64,000 nt of DNA from Blattamonas nauphoetae (taxonomy: Eukaryota > Preaxostyla > Oxymonadida), in contig JARBJD010000002.1 of NCBI GenBank assembly GCA_033064195.1, positions 186,001 to 250,000 of the forward strand, given 5' to 3'. The notes under the pieces were generated by a model. It was not told the origin of the DNA and did not search any database. It saw only the letters and a list, made by a program, of their open reading frames with translations. Positions 10,661 to 21,500 of this stretch are shown here, piece after piece. Within the stretch, counting starts at the first letter, position 1; each line of letters starts with the position of its first letter. A program made the translations under genes and the position numbers.

Positions 10661-13224
10661 TCATCGCGGAAGTTGTTGTTTCATTGACAAAATATGCTCA
10701 ACCCACAAATTGGCCATGTTGGAACAGTCCTCAATCTTCATGGTATGAGCAGATAGTGTCAATGTGAATGTAGATTGATCTTTTGCCTTGGCTGTGATAA
10801 TCGTTGCAAGATCGATATGTTCCTTCTCTGAAAACGTTGTTGATAGTGCACGTGTTTCTTCACTGAAGAAAATCATTCGGGCTTTGGAGGTTAAAACAAG
10901 TAATTGCGGTTTTGACATGAACGCGGATTTCTTTATAACACGTGATGACATAACAACAGTTTCGTCTGGAGGAAGCATAATGCCAAATGGAGAACTGGTT
11001 TTTGCGAGAGGAGAGGCAGATGGAGGGGCTTCCGTGATGAGTTGGCGTTTTGTCTCAACAGGTGTAGAGAACGAAAAGTTTCGTCCATGGGTCCGTTTTT
11101 GCATGGGAGTAGTTGTAAATGGATTGACACGAGTAGTCACTTGATTTGAGGGTTTGGAGGCAGGTAAAGGTGTTGGTTGCAACGATGTGACAGATGGATT
11201 GTGGGGTAGAGATGAGTAGACGCCATCAAATCCTGCAAAAAAGTCATTCGACACTTCACTATCGCGTCGATTGGGAGGGCGCTTTGAACTGGAACTAGGG
11301 GTCGTTGGGGCACTTTTCTGGACGATCTTTCGTTTCTTCTTATCTTCCTCCATGAGTTCATGATAATCTTCGTCATCAACAAGTGAATAATCAGATGAGG
11401 ATGAATCATCATCTGAAATGCTCAGCCTGCCAAGATCGCGCTTTTGACGTTTTGCCTTTTTTTCCATCTTTTCCTTAGCTTTCCTTTGCATTGTTTCCAT
11501 CTCCATATCACTCAATGCGAAGAAGGAACCGCGTTGATTGATGGAATCCAAAATAATAGTGTTACGAGCAGATAGCAGTTCAGCAGATAGCTTCCCTAAG
11601 AGTGAGGAGATTGCGATGGAGTGTGAGAGGGCAGAAGTATGTGACGAGGATGTGGGTTGAGGAGCAGTTCGATCATTAAAAACTTTTTGGATTGATGGGT
11701 AATGTGAAGGGTGAATTGGGGCAAAACTTTTATCGAGACTATTCTCTTTCTTTCCTCCCTTGCTAGGTGGAGGAAGCGTTGGAGCCGCTTTAAATTGTTG
11801 CATCAAAGCTGCGATTGACACAAATGGAAGAGGGAAATGAGGGAGTGAAGAGACGCTCGATGTCATTTTTCGTGTGACAGCTTTTCGTCGAAAGTGGATT
11901 CCAACATGTGACGATGTATATGGATTGCTGAAGAACGGATACCTCATAGTATGAACTGTGTTTGGATCGAGTGGATTGCTTCTTTCTCGTCTTTTTCTGA
12001 GCGATTCTTCACTTTCCATTTTGACATTCTGTTGAGAAGCTTGCTGGTGTGCATCTGATGATTGTTGTTGATAAATCATTCGACCCTTTGGATTTGTGAT
12101 CATAAAATCCCTGAGCTTAACAATGTTTGGATGTGTTCGTTGAGAAATTGTGTCCCACTGAATGCCTTCGAAATATGGATGCATCTTCATAGCTTCGATT
12201 GAAATTCTTTTGTCTGCATCCACAACGAGAATTTTAGAAATTAAGTCCTTCACAGGATCAGTGAATAGCGTCAGATCTTCATCTTCAAATGAATATTTGC
12301 CTTCCACGATGTTTTGGAAGAGGAGAAACTCAGTAAGGCCATCAAAAGGAGGATGGCCCACGTGTAGAAAATAAAGGATACAACCAAAGGCCCAGATATC
12401 AGCTGGGAACGACTGAGGTTTGGAGAGAAGTGTTTCTGGAGAGACATAGAGAGGGCTTCCCACAAATGTATTTGAGCGAACTAAATTCAAAGTTTAAAAG
12501 AGAGAATCTCAGACGTTGTGGTTGCTCTTCGACTTCATCAATTCGCTTTGCAGTCCCAAAATCTGTGATTTTCATATGTCCATCTCGACCAACAATGATA
12601 TTCTCGGGTTTTAAGTCTCGATGAAGGACACTAAGGGAAGAAATGATGAGAAAAGAAAATGACTTGTTTGAATGAATATATTCAATTCCAAGAAGGACTT
12701 CTGCGGCACAGAATTGGATGGCATCATTTGGGAGTCTTCGATCCTGATCAATTGTTAAAACTTCAGAAAAAGAAACCGGGTTTAAAACTGATAAATCATC
12801 GCAACCCAGTTCAAGGAGGTAAACTGATAAAACGATTCCAAGTGAGTGAAAATTCGTGAGTGAATAGAGAGAGCGCGCAAACATAAGCTTTCGAGATTTT
12901 GAAAAGAAGAAATGAACTCAATGACATTTTGGTGATGCAAAGTGGACATGATCTCTTTCTCATGCATGATAGCTGTTTCCATGTGAAATTGATGAAGTCG
13001 CGCCTTGCTCATTTGTTTCAGGGCGTATTCTGTGTCTGCTGTAACATGCTTCACTTTATAAACCTATGAAAAAACAAATGTAGCAAATAAAAGATGATGA
13101 AAATGAAAGTTGTCTCGAGGAAAAGGAGTTAATGAAGATGGTGTTTCTTACACACCGATGCGAATGAACCCGAGCCTAATTCAGCGAGAAGAATAAAGTC
13201 ATCCTTTGAGAAGGGGTGACCCAT
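10661..13224 (-). CDS. PDK1-like AGC protein kinase (phosphoinositide-dependent kinase)
   Basis: PDK1 phosphorylates the activation loop of AGC kinases such as AKT and S6K. Six exons (13224-13156, 13063-12883, 12823-12789, 12743-12664, 12630-12515, 12480-10661) sum to 767 codons in phase. Visible elements are the glycine loop LGSGSFAS, the ATP lysine in ALKQMSK, the catalytic HRDLKPEN, the DFG in KITDFGTAK, and the family-specific activation loop SNTFVGSPLYVSPE. After the kinase domain comes about 300 residues of charged and Ser-rich linker. The C-terminus (about 660-766) has the strand pattern and the final Trp helix expected for the PH domain that binds phosphoinositides. The active site looks complete. 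It shares the window with TOR, another AGC-kinase activator, but about 31 kb away. Confidence 0.9.
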
Positions 13225-13319
13225 TTTCTTTTGGTTGGTTTTACCAATAGAAGGTCTGGTTGCTCAAAACTGTTCTGATGGGCGAACCGATCCAAACTTT
13301 TCCCACCGATCGTTTATTG

Positions 13320-13879
13320 ATGTCGGGTTCTGGAGACTCTCATCTTAGTTTCCCATCTAAATTTCAGCCATCACAAGCAGCCTTCGAGTCTGTCCGTTTT
13401 AGACATTCATAGTCATCTCTTTCTTCCTTAGTGACCTCAATTCTTCATTTTTCACACGTCCAAGTGTCAGGACAGAAGAAAACATTATATTCAATCCTAA
13501 ACCAAACGAAATCTTGTTTTCAGATTTTCCCTTCGCCAGCCTTCCATTTCCTTCTGGAGGACATCACATAGAACAAAGTTTCTATGATGTCTTCAATGAT
13601 GTCTCATTCAACACTCAATTACAGGATCTGTCACCATCATATCTCACAAATCAATCCAATATAGATTCATATAATGGAAATTTTTCTTATGATCCGCCAC
13701 AACAACTTGATCAACAAGTTGAAAAAGATTTTGATCCAAGTCCAACGAATCATGTTGATCTGAGCACATTTGTGACCTCAAGACACATCAATGACCGTCA
13801 AAAAGTACCAAAAAGAAGGAAAGCCCGAAGGAGACTTCAACCATCTAGCACTTCACCACCAATCCAACTCTCTTTATAG
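13320..13879 (+). CDS. Small basic-tailed hypothetical protein, truncated by an inserted element
   Basis: Not recognised. Exons 13320-13387 and 13432-13879 give 172 codons in phase; the 44-nt intron (GTCTGT...CTTAG) is needed to pass a stop. The protein is polar and Asn/Ser/Phe-rich, with a strongly basic run near residue 150 (KRRKARRR) that looks like a nuclear localisation signal. The stop codon TAG (13877-13879) is formed by the first bases of the inverted-repeat element at 13877-14352. If the element and one TTA target copy are removed, the frame continues for 42 more codons to a TAA at 14484. The present allele is therefore probably truncated; whether it is expressed cannot be told. Confidence 0.65.
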
Positions 13880-13916
13880 TACCCGGACAAACCCGTTAGA
13901 GCGGATAAACCCGTTA
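13877..13916 (+). repeat. Left terminal inverted repeat
   Basis: Forty bases beginning TAGTACCCGG, with two AAACCCGTTA blocks 16 bp apart; it supplies the stop codon of the interrupted host gene. It pairs with 14313-14352. Confidence 0.85.
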
Positions 13917-13958
13917 ACCATTCCACAGGAGCATAGCAGTCCCCCCTCTTCACTAAAA

Positions 13959-14190
13959 TTATCCTTCCACTTCCCGTTCATTACTCTCTTCATTATTTTT
14001 AAAATAGGAGGTACTGTTGAAAGAATGATTGTGAAATGGAATGAGAAAAATGTAAGTCGAAATGTGCTCGGAACTTAGCCAATGTCTTCCCAGGCGTCCA
14101 AGGGATGGTACATTGAGATGCAACCTCTTTGTACTCAGCATCACATGCAGGGTGTCGTGGCTGGTCATTCATCGATTTGAAATGACCCAT
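13959..14190 (-). CDS. Small antisense ORF inside the element
   Basis: Not recognised. Inside the TIR element an ATG at 14190 opens a minus-strand frame that reads like protein (two Cys about 11 residues apart, a Pro-Trp-Thr-Pro turn, Lys-rich). It either ends at 13999 after 63 residues or, if a possible short intron (donor GTTCCG at about 14076, acceptor TTTCAACAG at about 14011) is removed, continues in phase to an acidic tail ending at 13959. It might be a gene carried by the element or chance. No transposase motif is visible. Confidence 0.35.
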
Positions 14191-14312
14191 AGACCTCGAT
14201 CAAACGACTGAACAAGAGACCAATCATTTCAGAATTCTACCGATTACTTTCTTTTCCACACAACATATCAGTCGTCAGAATAAAAGGATCAATGTGAAGT
14301 GGGGTATGTTGG

Positions 14313-14352
14313 TAACGGGTTTATCCGACTTAACGGGTTTATCCGGGTACTA
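14313..14352 (-). repeat. Right terminal inverted repeat
   Basis: Reverse complement of the left repeat with about four mismatches, ending CCGGGTACTA. It is followed directly by TTA, the same triplet that precedes the left repeat. Confidence 0.85.
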
Positions 14353-14355
14353 TTA

Positions 14356-14484
14356 TCACAATCCACCCACTCAAAGAAATATGTGTTTTCTCATCCGAAG
14401 AACAGTTTTACATTCCCAGACACGTCTCCCAAACCCATTCCTATCGAGAAGCTCCGATCACCGCCCTTACCTGAGATCCACTAA
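14356..14484 (+). pseudogene. Displaced 3' coding segment of the interrupted gene
   Basis: Directly after the right target triplet, 42 codons rich in Ser, Pro and Lys run to a TAA at 14482-14484. The segment has no start of its own and is in frame with the 13320-13879 gene only if the element plus one TTA triplet is absent. It is most simply the original C-terminus of that gene, now cut off. Bases 14485-14763 after it hold no gene I can see and lead into fibrillarin. Confidence 0.55.
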
Positions 14485-14763
14485 ATTTACGCCGCAATTA
14501 TTTAGTTTTCTCGAACTGCGATCGTTGTATAAGCAACCCTTTCTGTTTTCCTAACATTTCTTGTTTAAGACACAATTCATGGAGGAACTACTTGATCGCG
14601 TTCACCATTCGCCATTTTACGAATTTTCTATTTGAAATCACTCTCCATTATCCATGAAGAATAATTACCGAGCTTCTAGATGTCTGAAGCCCGAAGAATT
14701 GATCTTTTCAACGAGTTTTTTCTCTTCCTCTGATCCTGATCTGGACCTTAATTACATTTTGTC

Positions 14764-15878
14764 ATGGGATTCGGTGATTGTATGACCTCCTATCGATTAT
14801 CTCGCGTCATTTTCGTAACTTCATCCATTTTCTCTCACTTTTTTCGATCATTTTTCCAGCACGCGGTGGTGGAAGAGGTCGGGGCGGAGGGTTTGGAGGT
14901 GGACGTGGAGGAGGATTCGGAGGAGGAAGAGGTGGTGGGAGAGGTGGAGGTCGCGGAGGAGGATTTGGTGGAGGAGGGGGACGAGGACGCGGGGGGCCAC
15001 CACGAAGAGGAGGGCCAGGGAGAGGACCAAAAAGTGGAGTCAAGGTGAATGTCACTCCTCACAGCCGTTTCCCTGGAGTGTTCATTGCTCATGGGAGAGA
15101 GGATCAACTTTGTACAAGAAATTTCTGTCCAGGCCAGTCTGTTTATGGAGAAAAGCACATATCTGTCGATGTCTGCAACTTTTCCACAACTATCTGATTC
15201 TCGCTCATTTGCACTTCCATAGGATTCACAAGGCGAAAATGGCAAAATTGAATATCGTGTTTGGAATCCATATCGATCAAAGCTTGGGGCATCCATTCTT
15301 GGTGGAGTTGATCAGATCCATATCCAACCAGGAACGAAACTCTTGTATCTTGGTGCTGCTTCTGGAACAACAGTTTCTCACTGTTCTGATCTTGTTGGAC
15401 CTGTGTGTATTTTAAAATTTTGTTCTCATTTGGTTCCCTCCCATGAGTTTAGACTGGTGTTGTTTATGCCGTCGAATTTTCACACAGATCGGGACGAGAT
15501 CTCCTGGGACTTGCCCAAAAGAGAACAAATATCATCCCAATTATTGAAGATGCACGTCATCCACACAAATACAGAATGATTGTTCCTGTCGTTGACACAA
15601 TCTTTGCAGACGTTGCCCAACCTGACCAAGCACGAATTGTTGATATTAACGCAAGGTACTTCTTGAAGAATGGAGGCCACTACGTTATTTCTATCAAGGC
15701 TAATTGCATCGACTCAACTGCACCGGCAGAAATCGTTTTCGAAAGAGAACGCCAAGAGCTGAAATCAAGAGGTCTGAAACCAAAGGAACAGATGACACTC
15801 GAACCTTATGAGAAAGACCATGCTGTTGTCGTTGGAGAATATCAACCACAAACACGAACCACAGCAGAAACTGAATAA
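14764..15878 (+). CDS. FBL: Fibrillarin, box C/D snoRNP 2'-O-methyltransferase
   Basis: Fibrillarin methylates rRNA 2'-hydroxyls in the nucleolus, guided by C/D snoRNAs. Four exons (14764-14773, 14860-15170, 15223-15402, 15453-15878) sum to 309 codons. The first coding exon is only 10 nt (Met-Gly-Phe plus one base). It splices to an arginine/glycine-rich repeat domain (residues about 5-55) that is normally methylated and drives nucleolar assembly. The methyltransferase domain shows [10 protein letters not shown], the SAM-binding [13 protein letters not shown], the acidic [11 protein letters not shown] and the C-terminal [13 protein letters not shown], all diagnostic. Introns of 86, 52 and 50 nt begin GTGATT, GTCTGC and GTGTGT. 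Length agrees with other fibrillarins (about 300-320 residues). Function is certain from sequence. Confidence 0.96.
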
Positions 15879-15996
15879 TTCATAATTTCACCTCACCAAT
15901 GAAAAAAGACGTTGGCACTTGCTTTAACTCATTACTCTCTGAACAAAACGAAGCTCGTTCTCTCACTGCCATTCAGAAGTGGAAAGAGAAAGAAGC

Positions 15997-16624
15997 TTAC
16001 TTGGCTTGTTGTTGAGCCTGTTGTTCGCCTGGTTTCTTTTCATCTTTCTTTTCGCCAATCTGTAATTGATGAATAAATCATAAAAACACAAACTCTGCGA
16101 CGAACTGGTGGGGTACGATCACGGCGAGTGGCGTTAGATCGCACGCGCACCTGGTGAGAGTGAACAGCGCACGAGATGCAGTATTGGAGCTTGACATAAA
16201 GCTTTGGGATAACATAGGCTACAAAGACAGATAAAAGTTATGGCAGATGAAAAGATTGTTGAGCAGACATGGGAAGACGGTAGCACTCTTGAGATCATTG
16301 AGAGCAGCAGCTTCGATCTGAATGAATTGAATGGTTGGAAGAAGGCAAAGAAAGATCATGAAATGTTAAGAGGAAGAGTTCATTTGAGAACATACCATGT
16401 TGCGGACCATGAAACGCTTGACAGCCTTGTCCTAAACGACAAGAAAAATGATGTTGCAAAAGAAGTTGAGGAATGGGATTATTGAGCGATTTTTATCAAA
16501 AATATGGTTATAGTATGTCTTTTCATACCTTGGGGCAACATTTGGCGCAGTTATCGCATCTGATGTAGCGGGTGTGCCCTCTGTTCTTCTTGTTACGTCC
16601 TCCGTTTCTACGCTTGAATGGCAT
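15997..16624 (-). CDS. RPS26: 40S ribosomal protein S26 (eS26)
   Basis: A component of the small ribosomal subunit at the mRNA exit channel. Five exons (16624-16529, 16431-16396, 16317-16269, 16218-16094, 16059-15997) total 123 codons. The protein begins with the basic [10 protein letters not shown] region, has the zinc-binding [10 protein letters not shown] and the later YCISC pair, and the conserved PKLYVKL and DRTPP segments; the C-terminal tail is Lys/Gln/Pro-rich. The second exon is just 36 nt (12 codons). An acceptor-like CACAG sits immediately before the ATG, so a 5'-UTR intron is likely. It is tail-to-tail with fibrillarin, only about 120 bp apart. Confidence 0.95.
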
Positions 16625-16836
16625 CTGTGTTAAAAACCAAAAAGGCAAAGAAATTGACGAGAAAAGAACAAAGATTTTATGATTAAGATGAAGCAACAGA
16701 CGAGTGTGTGATCAGGAAAAAATCCCCCCGCGCTTGTCGTAATTTTTTGTGTAAAAAACTGGAAAATGGACAGGATCATCGAAAAAAGAGTATCAATTTC
16801 ATTCTATTCATGTGAAGTGCAGAATAACATCAAAAA

Positions 16837-18452
16837 CTAAAGTTGAGAGAGAAATCTCTGCATTTTCGAGACACCTTTCTGTGCTTTCCCTTTCTGAAAA
16901 AATAAGAATCAATAGATATATACTCGGTTCTTTCGAGGCTTAACTTGTTGCGTTCTTTGAGAATACGATCCCGATACGGTTCGTTTTTGTTTTTGGGGGG
17001 GTGGTGAAGGTGACTCGTCTGAATCTTCCTCAGAATCCGACGTCATCTCTTCAGAGACACTATCAGAAGAGTCCCCAAGACTATTGGACGAATTCTCAAG
17101 ACTCTCAGACTCCTCGTCTTCAGAATCACTCATGTCCGACGCAGAAGGTTCTGATTCAAGAAGTGCTTTCGTGCTCCAGAATTTCAGTTTTTTGGTCAAC
17201 GCATAAGACGCGATTTCTGATCGATCCGGCGACTAAACAACATCAAAACAACAAATCAGCAGACAATCTCTATTCCCTGGCATCCATCCATGCCTCCTTT
17301 GTGGTCTCCAACAAACAACAGCTCTTCGTACGGGAAGAGTGTCATGGCTCGAATAGCTCCGTCTGTTCCCCCAGAAAGGATAATCTCGTCATTCCATCGG
17401 ACGAGGACATTCGCGGCTGATGGGTGTGTTTTGCCTGGAGATGAGTGAGAGAAGATTAACATAACAACTAAAAGAAAAGAGAAGCAAACTACGGGAGTGT
17501 TTCACGGTTGTGAATGGGGTTGATCCATACTCTCCATCCCGGAAGAAGAGGAGCGATTCAAGTGGTGTGTTTCCGAGGCAGAGACACAGAGAAGGTTCCC
17601 ACTCAATCTGAATGCGTGGAAAGAAGGGCAAAATGAATGAGCAATTGTTAACGTTCACAGACGTCGCTTTTCTCGAAGGTCACTGCTGATGTCCTTGCAT
17701 GATGGAAGAAAACTGAAGATGTGAGGCCTGCCTCAAGGTCTTGCGAGCACGTAATAAAGTGTGAATGTTCGAGTGTTTTCGTGTTGATGATGGAGAAGCA
17801 TCCATCTTCACTTGTGAAGGCGAGCCTGCTCCCACTTGGAGAAACAGAGATTGACGTGATATACTCCTCATGAGTACGATCTTTCTTGCGAAATGATGCT
17901 TTTGCCATTCGAGTATCCCATATCTAAAGGGATATAGCAAAGACAAGCAAACACTAATCATTCCATCCTCACCACCAAATGCGATGTGATTCTCGCCTAG
18001 AAGGAGAGCTACCGACAGTCCCTCTTCATGAGAAAATGTCAATTGTGCATTTATAGAATGTTCATTGTCTGGGTCGTCTGATTTTGAGAGACCTTCTCTT
18101 GAGTCGATGATGTATGACTGTTTTCCTGATCCTCCAACAAGGACCTAAACCACATAATAAATATGAAAAAGAGACACTATGATGATCTTGTAGATATTTA
18201 GAAAAACGAATTGTGTGTTCTGATGGATATAAGCAGCTGTCCACAAAATGTGGTATATTTCTCGTGGAAAGATTACGATCGAATCTTGAAGATGGAAATA
18301 ACTGATAAAGAAGAAGAAAACATTGCAACAGTTCCATCCATCATAGATACGAGCGATTCACTTGATTCACTGCAATATGAGAAGTCGACGATTTCGCTCT
18401 CGAATGAGAGACTGTTGACTTGTTTATTCTTTCGTCTCGCTGTCTGACTCAT
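16837..18452 (-). CDS. WD40-repeat protein, WDR55/Jip5-like
   Basis: WDR55/Jip5 proteins act in rRNA processing in the nucleolus. A series of minus-strand exons from an ATG at 18452 to a TAG at 16837 encodes successive WD40 blades: AFGGEDGMISV, LAFTSEDGCFSI and LSGGTDGAIRAM are visible, the last followed by a 'FPYEELLFVG' segment typical of the final blade of WDR55. A long acidic Ser/Glu/Asp stretch (near 17000-17140) and a basic tail ending KMQRFLSQL follow, like the acidic C-terminus of the family. Several introns of roughly 30-140 nt are needed; I did not fix every junction. The WD40 nature is firm; the exact orthology is likely but not certain. Confidence 0.72.
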
Positions 18453-18531
18453 TTAATAAAGAGGGTAAAATAAAATTATCACGTAGAGATCAACGATGAA
18501 CAATCTTTGTGGGTGAGGTCACGATCCAACC

Positions 18532-21500
18532 ATGACAATTTTTGTGAGACTCATGGAACCCCTTCATTGGGGTGATATTCCGAAAAAGGAAACCTCTTTT
18601 TCTTTTGGTAATTACGAACCATCCGATATTCATGACTTTTGGTCGGAACTATCTCGTTTTGAAACAGCTGGTGACCTCCACCATATCTCTGATCTGGGGT
18701 TCCTTCACCAATTTTTGCAAGCACATGACAAACGACTTACAAGCATAAACATTGCAGTTTCAACCATTTTCGAGAATTGCATTGAAGCTCCATTTTATGA
18801 AAGAGCACCACTCTTCTCTGCCCTTCTATCTCTCTCACAGGGGTGTCCACACATTCCCCATGCTCTTCAAACACAAAATCTCTCTCAATTGTCTAATACA
18901 CCTCGTCGTCCACTCAAAGTCAATCGAAAACTCGCTGCTTATACAAATAAATGCCTCTTCACTTTGGACAGGTTTCAAACTCTCGTAAATGAGTTGAAAT
19001 GGACATGTGTTGAGTTTCTTCAGTTTCCATATTCATCTGATCGTCGTACTGAAGTCATTAATCACTTTCAGAGCAACACTACATCCCAGACTGTTCATGA
19101 AACTATTGGAGCTGATGTTCCTCCACCAACAATGATGGTTTATCGTTATTGTCCACACTGCCTATCACATCATCTGTCTACAATACTCACGTTGCTCTAC
19201 AATGTTGTGATGTTCAATCGATACGACAGCAATTGTGCGACAATTCTCAGCCATCCTGTTCCTCTCTCCACCGATGTCCGAGAACTGTACTTTGGATGTG
19301 AATCCATCCACCTCGAGCCATCCAGTCTCACCACATTCCTATCTCAACTCGTTATTTATGTTTCAACAGTCAACACGAATGAAGCTCCGGATGCGAATGA
19401 GACACGACGATCGAAATACCCGTTTCCACTTGTCCCTCTCCGAAAGATCCTCCTCCTTCTCGAAAAAATGCTTCTCTTCTCGTTTTCGAAAGAAAGAGAT
19501 CATACTTTGGATCAAAGTAATCTCAGCTTCAGTCAATTCGCCGACGTCTCAACGAGTCTCACCTTTCCGACATTCACAGTCGACCAACCAGAAGAACTTC
19601 CGAAGCAACAGAAGTGGGACGGAAGTAAACCTGTTGACGTTTTTGCCCAGGTCAAAGCAATGAAAGATCAGCCAATGTCAGCCACGTCGTTCACATCGCC
19701 GCTACATTTCAAAATACTCGGTGATCTCTCCGACCAACAAGACAACGAGCCGTTTGAACAGTTCAAGTTGAAATCACGATCACTGTACTCTCCCCCAATG
19801 ACCCTCAACTCCAATCTCCCACTTGACTATGCACTTGTCTTCGAGAGTCCTTCGAAAGTGCATCCGATGCTCCAGTACCGAAACACCAAGAAAAGCCTGC
19901 TCCTCCCTTCTCCACGTCTTTCTCCTCTTGACGCAATCTCCTCCTTCCCTCATCAAGTGAATGTCCCTGTTCCTTCATCCCCACTCCCCATCCCAGTCTT
20001 CTCCAGTGCTGACCCAGAAATTACTCCCGTCAAGAAAGACCAAAGGCCAGAAGATCTTGCAGTATCGAATGTCAATCGAAAGCATATCGGCCAGAATTTC
20101 TTCTGTCTCACCCAAACAGACTCCACCCTCCCCAAATCGTATACCAATCGCATTTTTAGTCTCGAGTTCCAAAGCAGAACAAGTCCAGAACAAACTTCAC
20201 AACGATTATTTCGAACCCCACTCGCTAGCCAACCATTCAACGCTTTCCTTCCTGAACTATCGCGTAATCAGAAACATCGATCATCTCTCTTCACTGAAAT
20301 TCTCAAACCAGATCATAAAACACAAGATTCTCCGTTCTATACCGTCCCCCGACCTCTAAGCCCCCCACTCTTTGCAAACCGATCCAATCCTGTTCTGCTG
20401 ATGTCTGTGTACGACAACCTCATCGCATCTCAAGAACAAAGACCAGATCGCTTCCCGCTCCTCTTCGCACCCAACTACGTCATTCCCTCTCTCTACGAAA
20501 TGATGCATGTCATCAAAGCTAATCTCACCACATTCGTAGCTCCTCGTGAGTTTTACTTTCCGGCACAATTAATCAAGGAATGGGGGATAATCGGGGGGAA
20601 GCCACAGCCTTTGCCAGAGAAGGATAAATATCAACTGATGACGAAGGACGAACTCGCTCTCCTCCTCGCTCCTTTCAACATCAAAGTCGCGGCTGTCCCC
20701 GCCCAGTCAACAACACCTCCCGTGAACGATCTTGACCCACTCATCGATCTTCCGATAAACCCATCACCTGAACAAATGGAAGACGACCCATTTGCACCAT
20801 GCATCACTCCAAATTATGTCACCACGTTGAACCAGTCCTTCATTCCCCTCACACCACTCGAGCCTCTCAAGATCTCTGATGCTGGTTTATCATCGAGCCA
20901 GCCCTCTGCCGTCGAGAGTCTCGAGAAGCCGAGTGGAACGGAGATTGATCTGTCTGGTGGCACAGTTTCTCTTCCCCCACCACCCGTCTTGACTCTGAAA
21001 GAGCAGCATTCTCTTATCATGTCACGTCCGACACAAGCAAACCACTCTTTCATTGAATATGCCTCTTTGATCCCATTGTCAGCATCGCAACTGATTTACT
21101 CACTCCTCCGCACAATTCTGCTTGCCCTTTCTGCATTCGTCCCAGAACAAAATCAACAATTTACTGAGAAGGAATTTCCTCAAGTTAAACCAGACACTCA
21201 GGCTCACAAGAATCAACAGACTCCTTCTCAGCAGAATCCTGAGGCGACTGAAGGAAAGAAGCATGGTTGGTGTGTGGATGCCGAGTGCACAGGACTTCAC
21301 TGTTCAACTTTTGCCAAACCAAAGATGACCACGCCGGGACTGGTGATCGGCTCTTATACGACCAGCGAGGGGACGATTCAGGACTTCTGCTACATCAGAG
21401 ACAAAGATCACCGGTGCACGTGTTCGTTGTGCAGGGATCCTCCTCCTCCCCCCGAAACGTATTCGCCGTCAACGCCGCTTTTCTCTCCTCGCGATTCTTC

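Larger units (their letters stand above)
13877..14352. mobile_element. TIR-bounded DNA element, 476 bp (MITE-like)
   Basis: The ends are inverted repeats of 40 bp (13877-13916 and 14313-14352), differing at about four positions. Each begins TAGTACCCGG and contains two copies of the block GGA(T/C)AAACCCGTTA. The flanks are TTA on both sides (13874-13876 and 14353-14355), consistent with a 3-bp target duplication as in PIF/Harbinger elements (TWA); a TA duplication with slightly shorter repeats cannot be excluded from flanks alone. No transposase is encoded, so it would be non-autonomous. It lies in a coding exon. No second copy of the repeat was seen in this window. Confidence 0.8.

Noticed and set aside
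13879-14350. AAACCCG blocks as telomere-like repeats
   Set aside because: Only two copies per end, spaced and arranged as inverted repeats; not a tandem telomere array.
13879-14376. The TIR element acting as a spliced intron (introner)
   Set aside because: GT at the left end is available, but the AG sites tested (near the right end and at 13926-13927) recreate a stop at the junction; no splicing solution keeps the frame.
14807-15055. Proline-rich antisense frame opposite fibrillarin
   Set aside because: It is the reverse complement of the Arg/Gly repeats.
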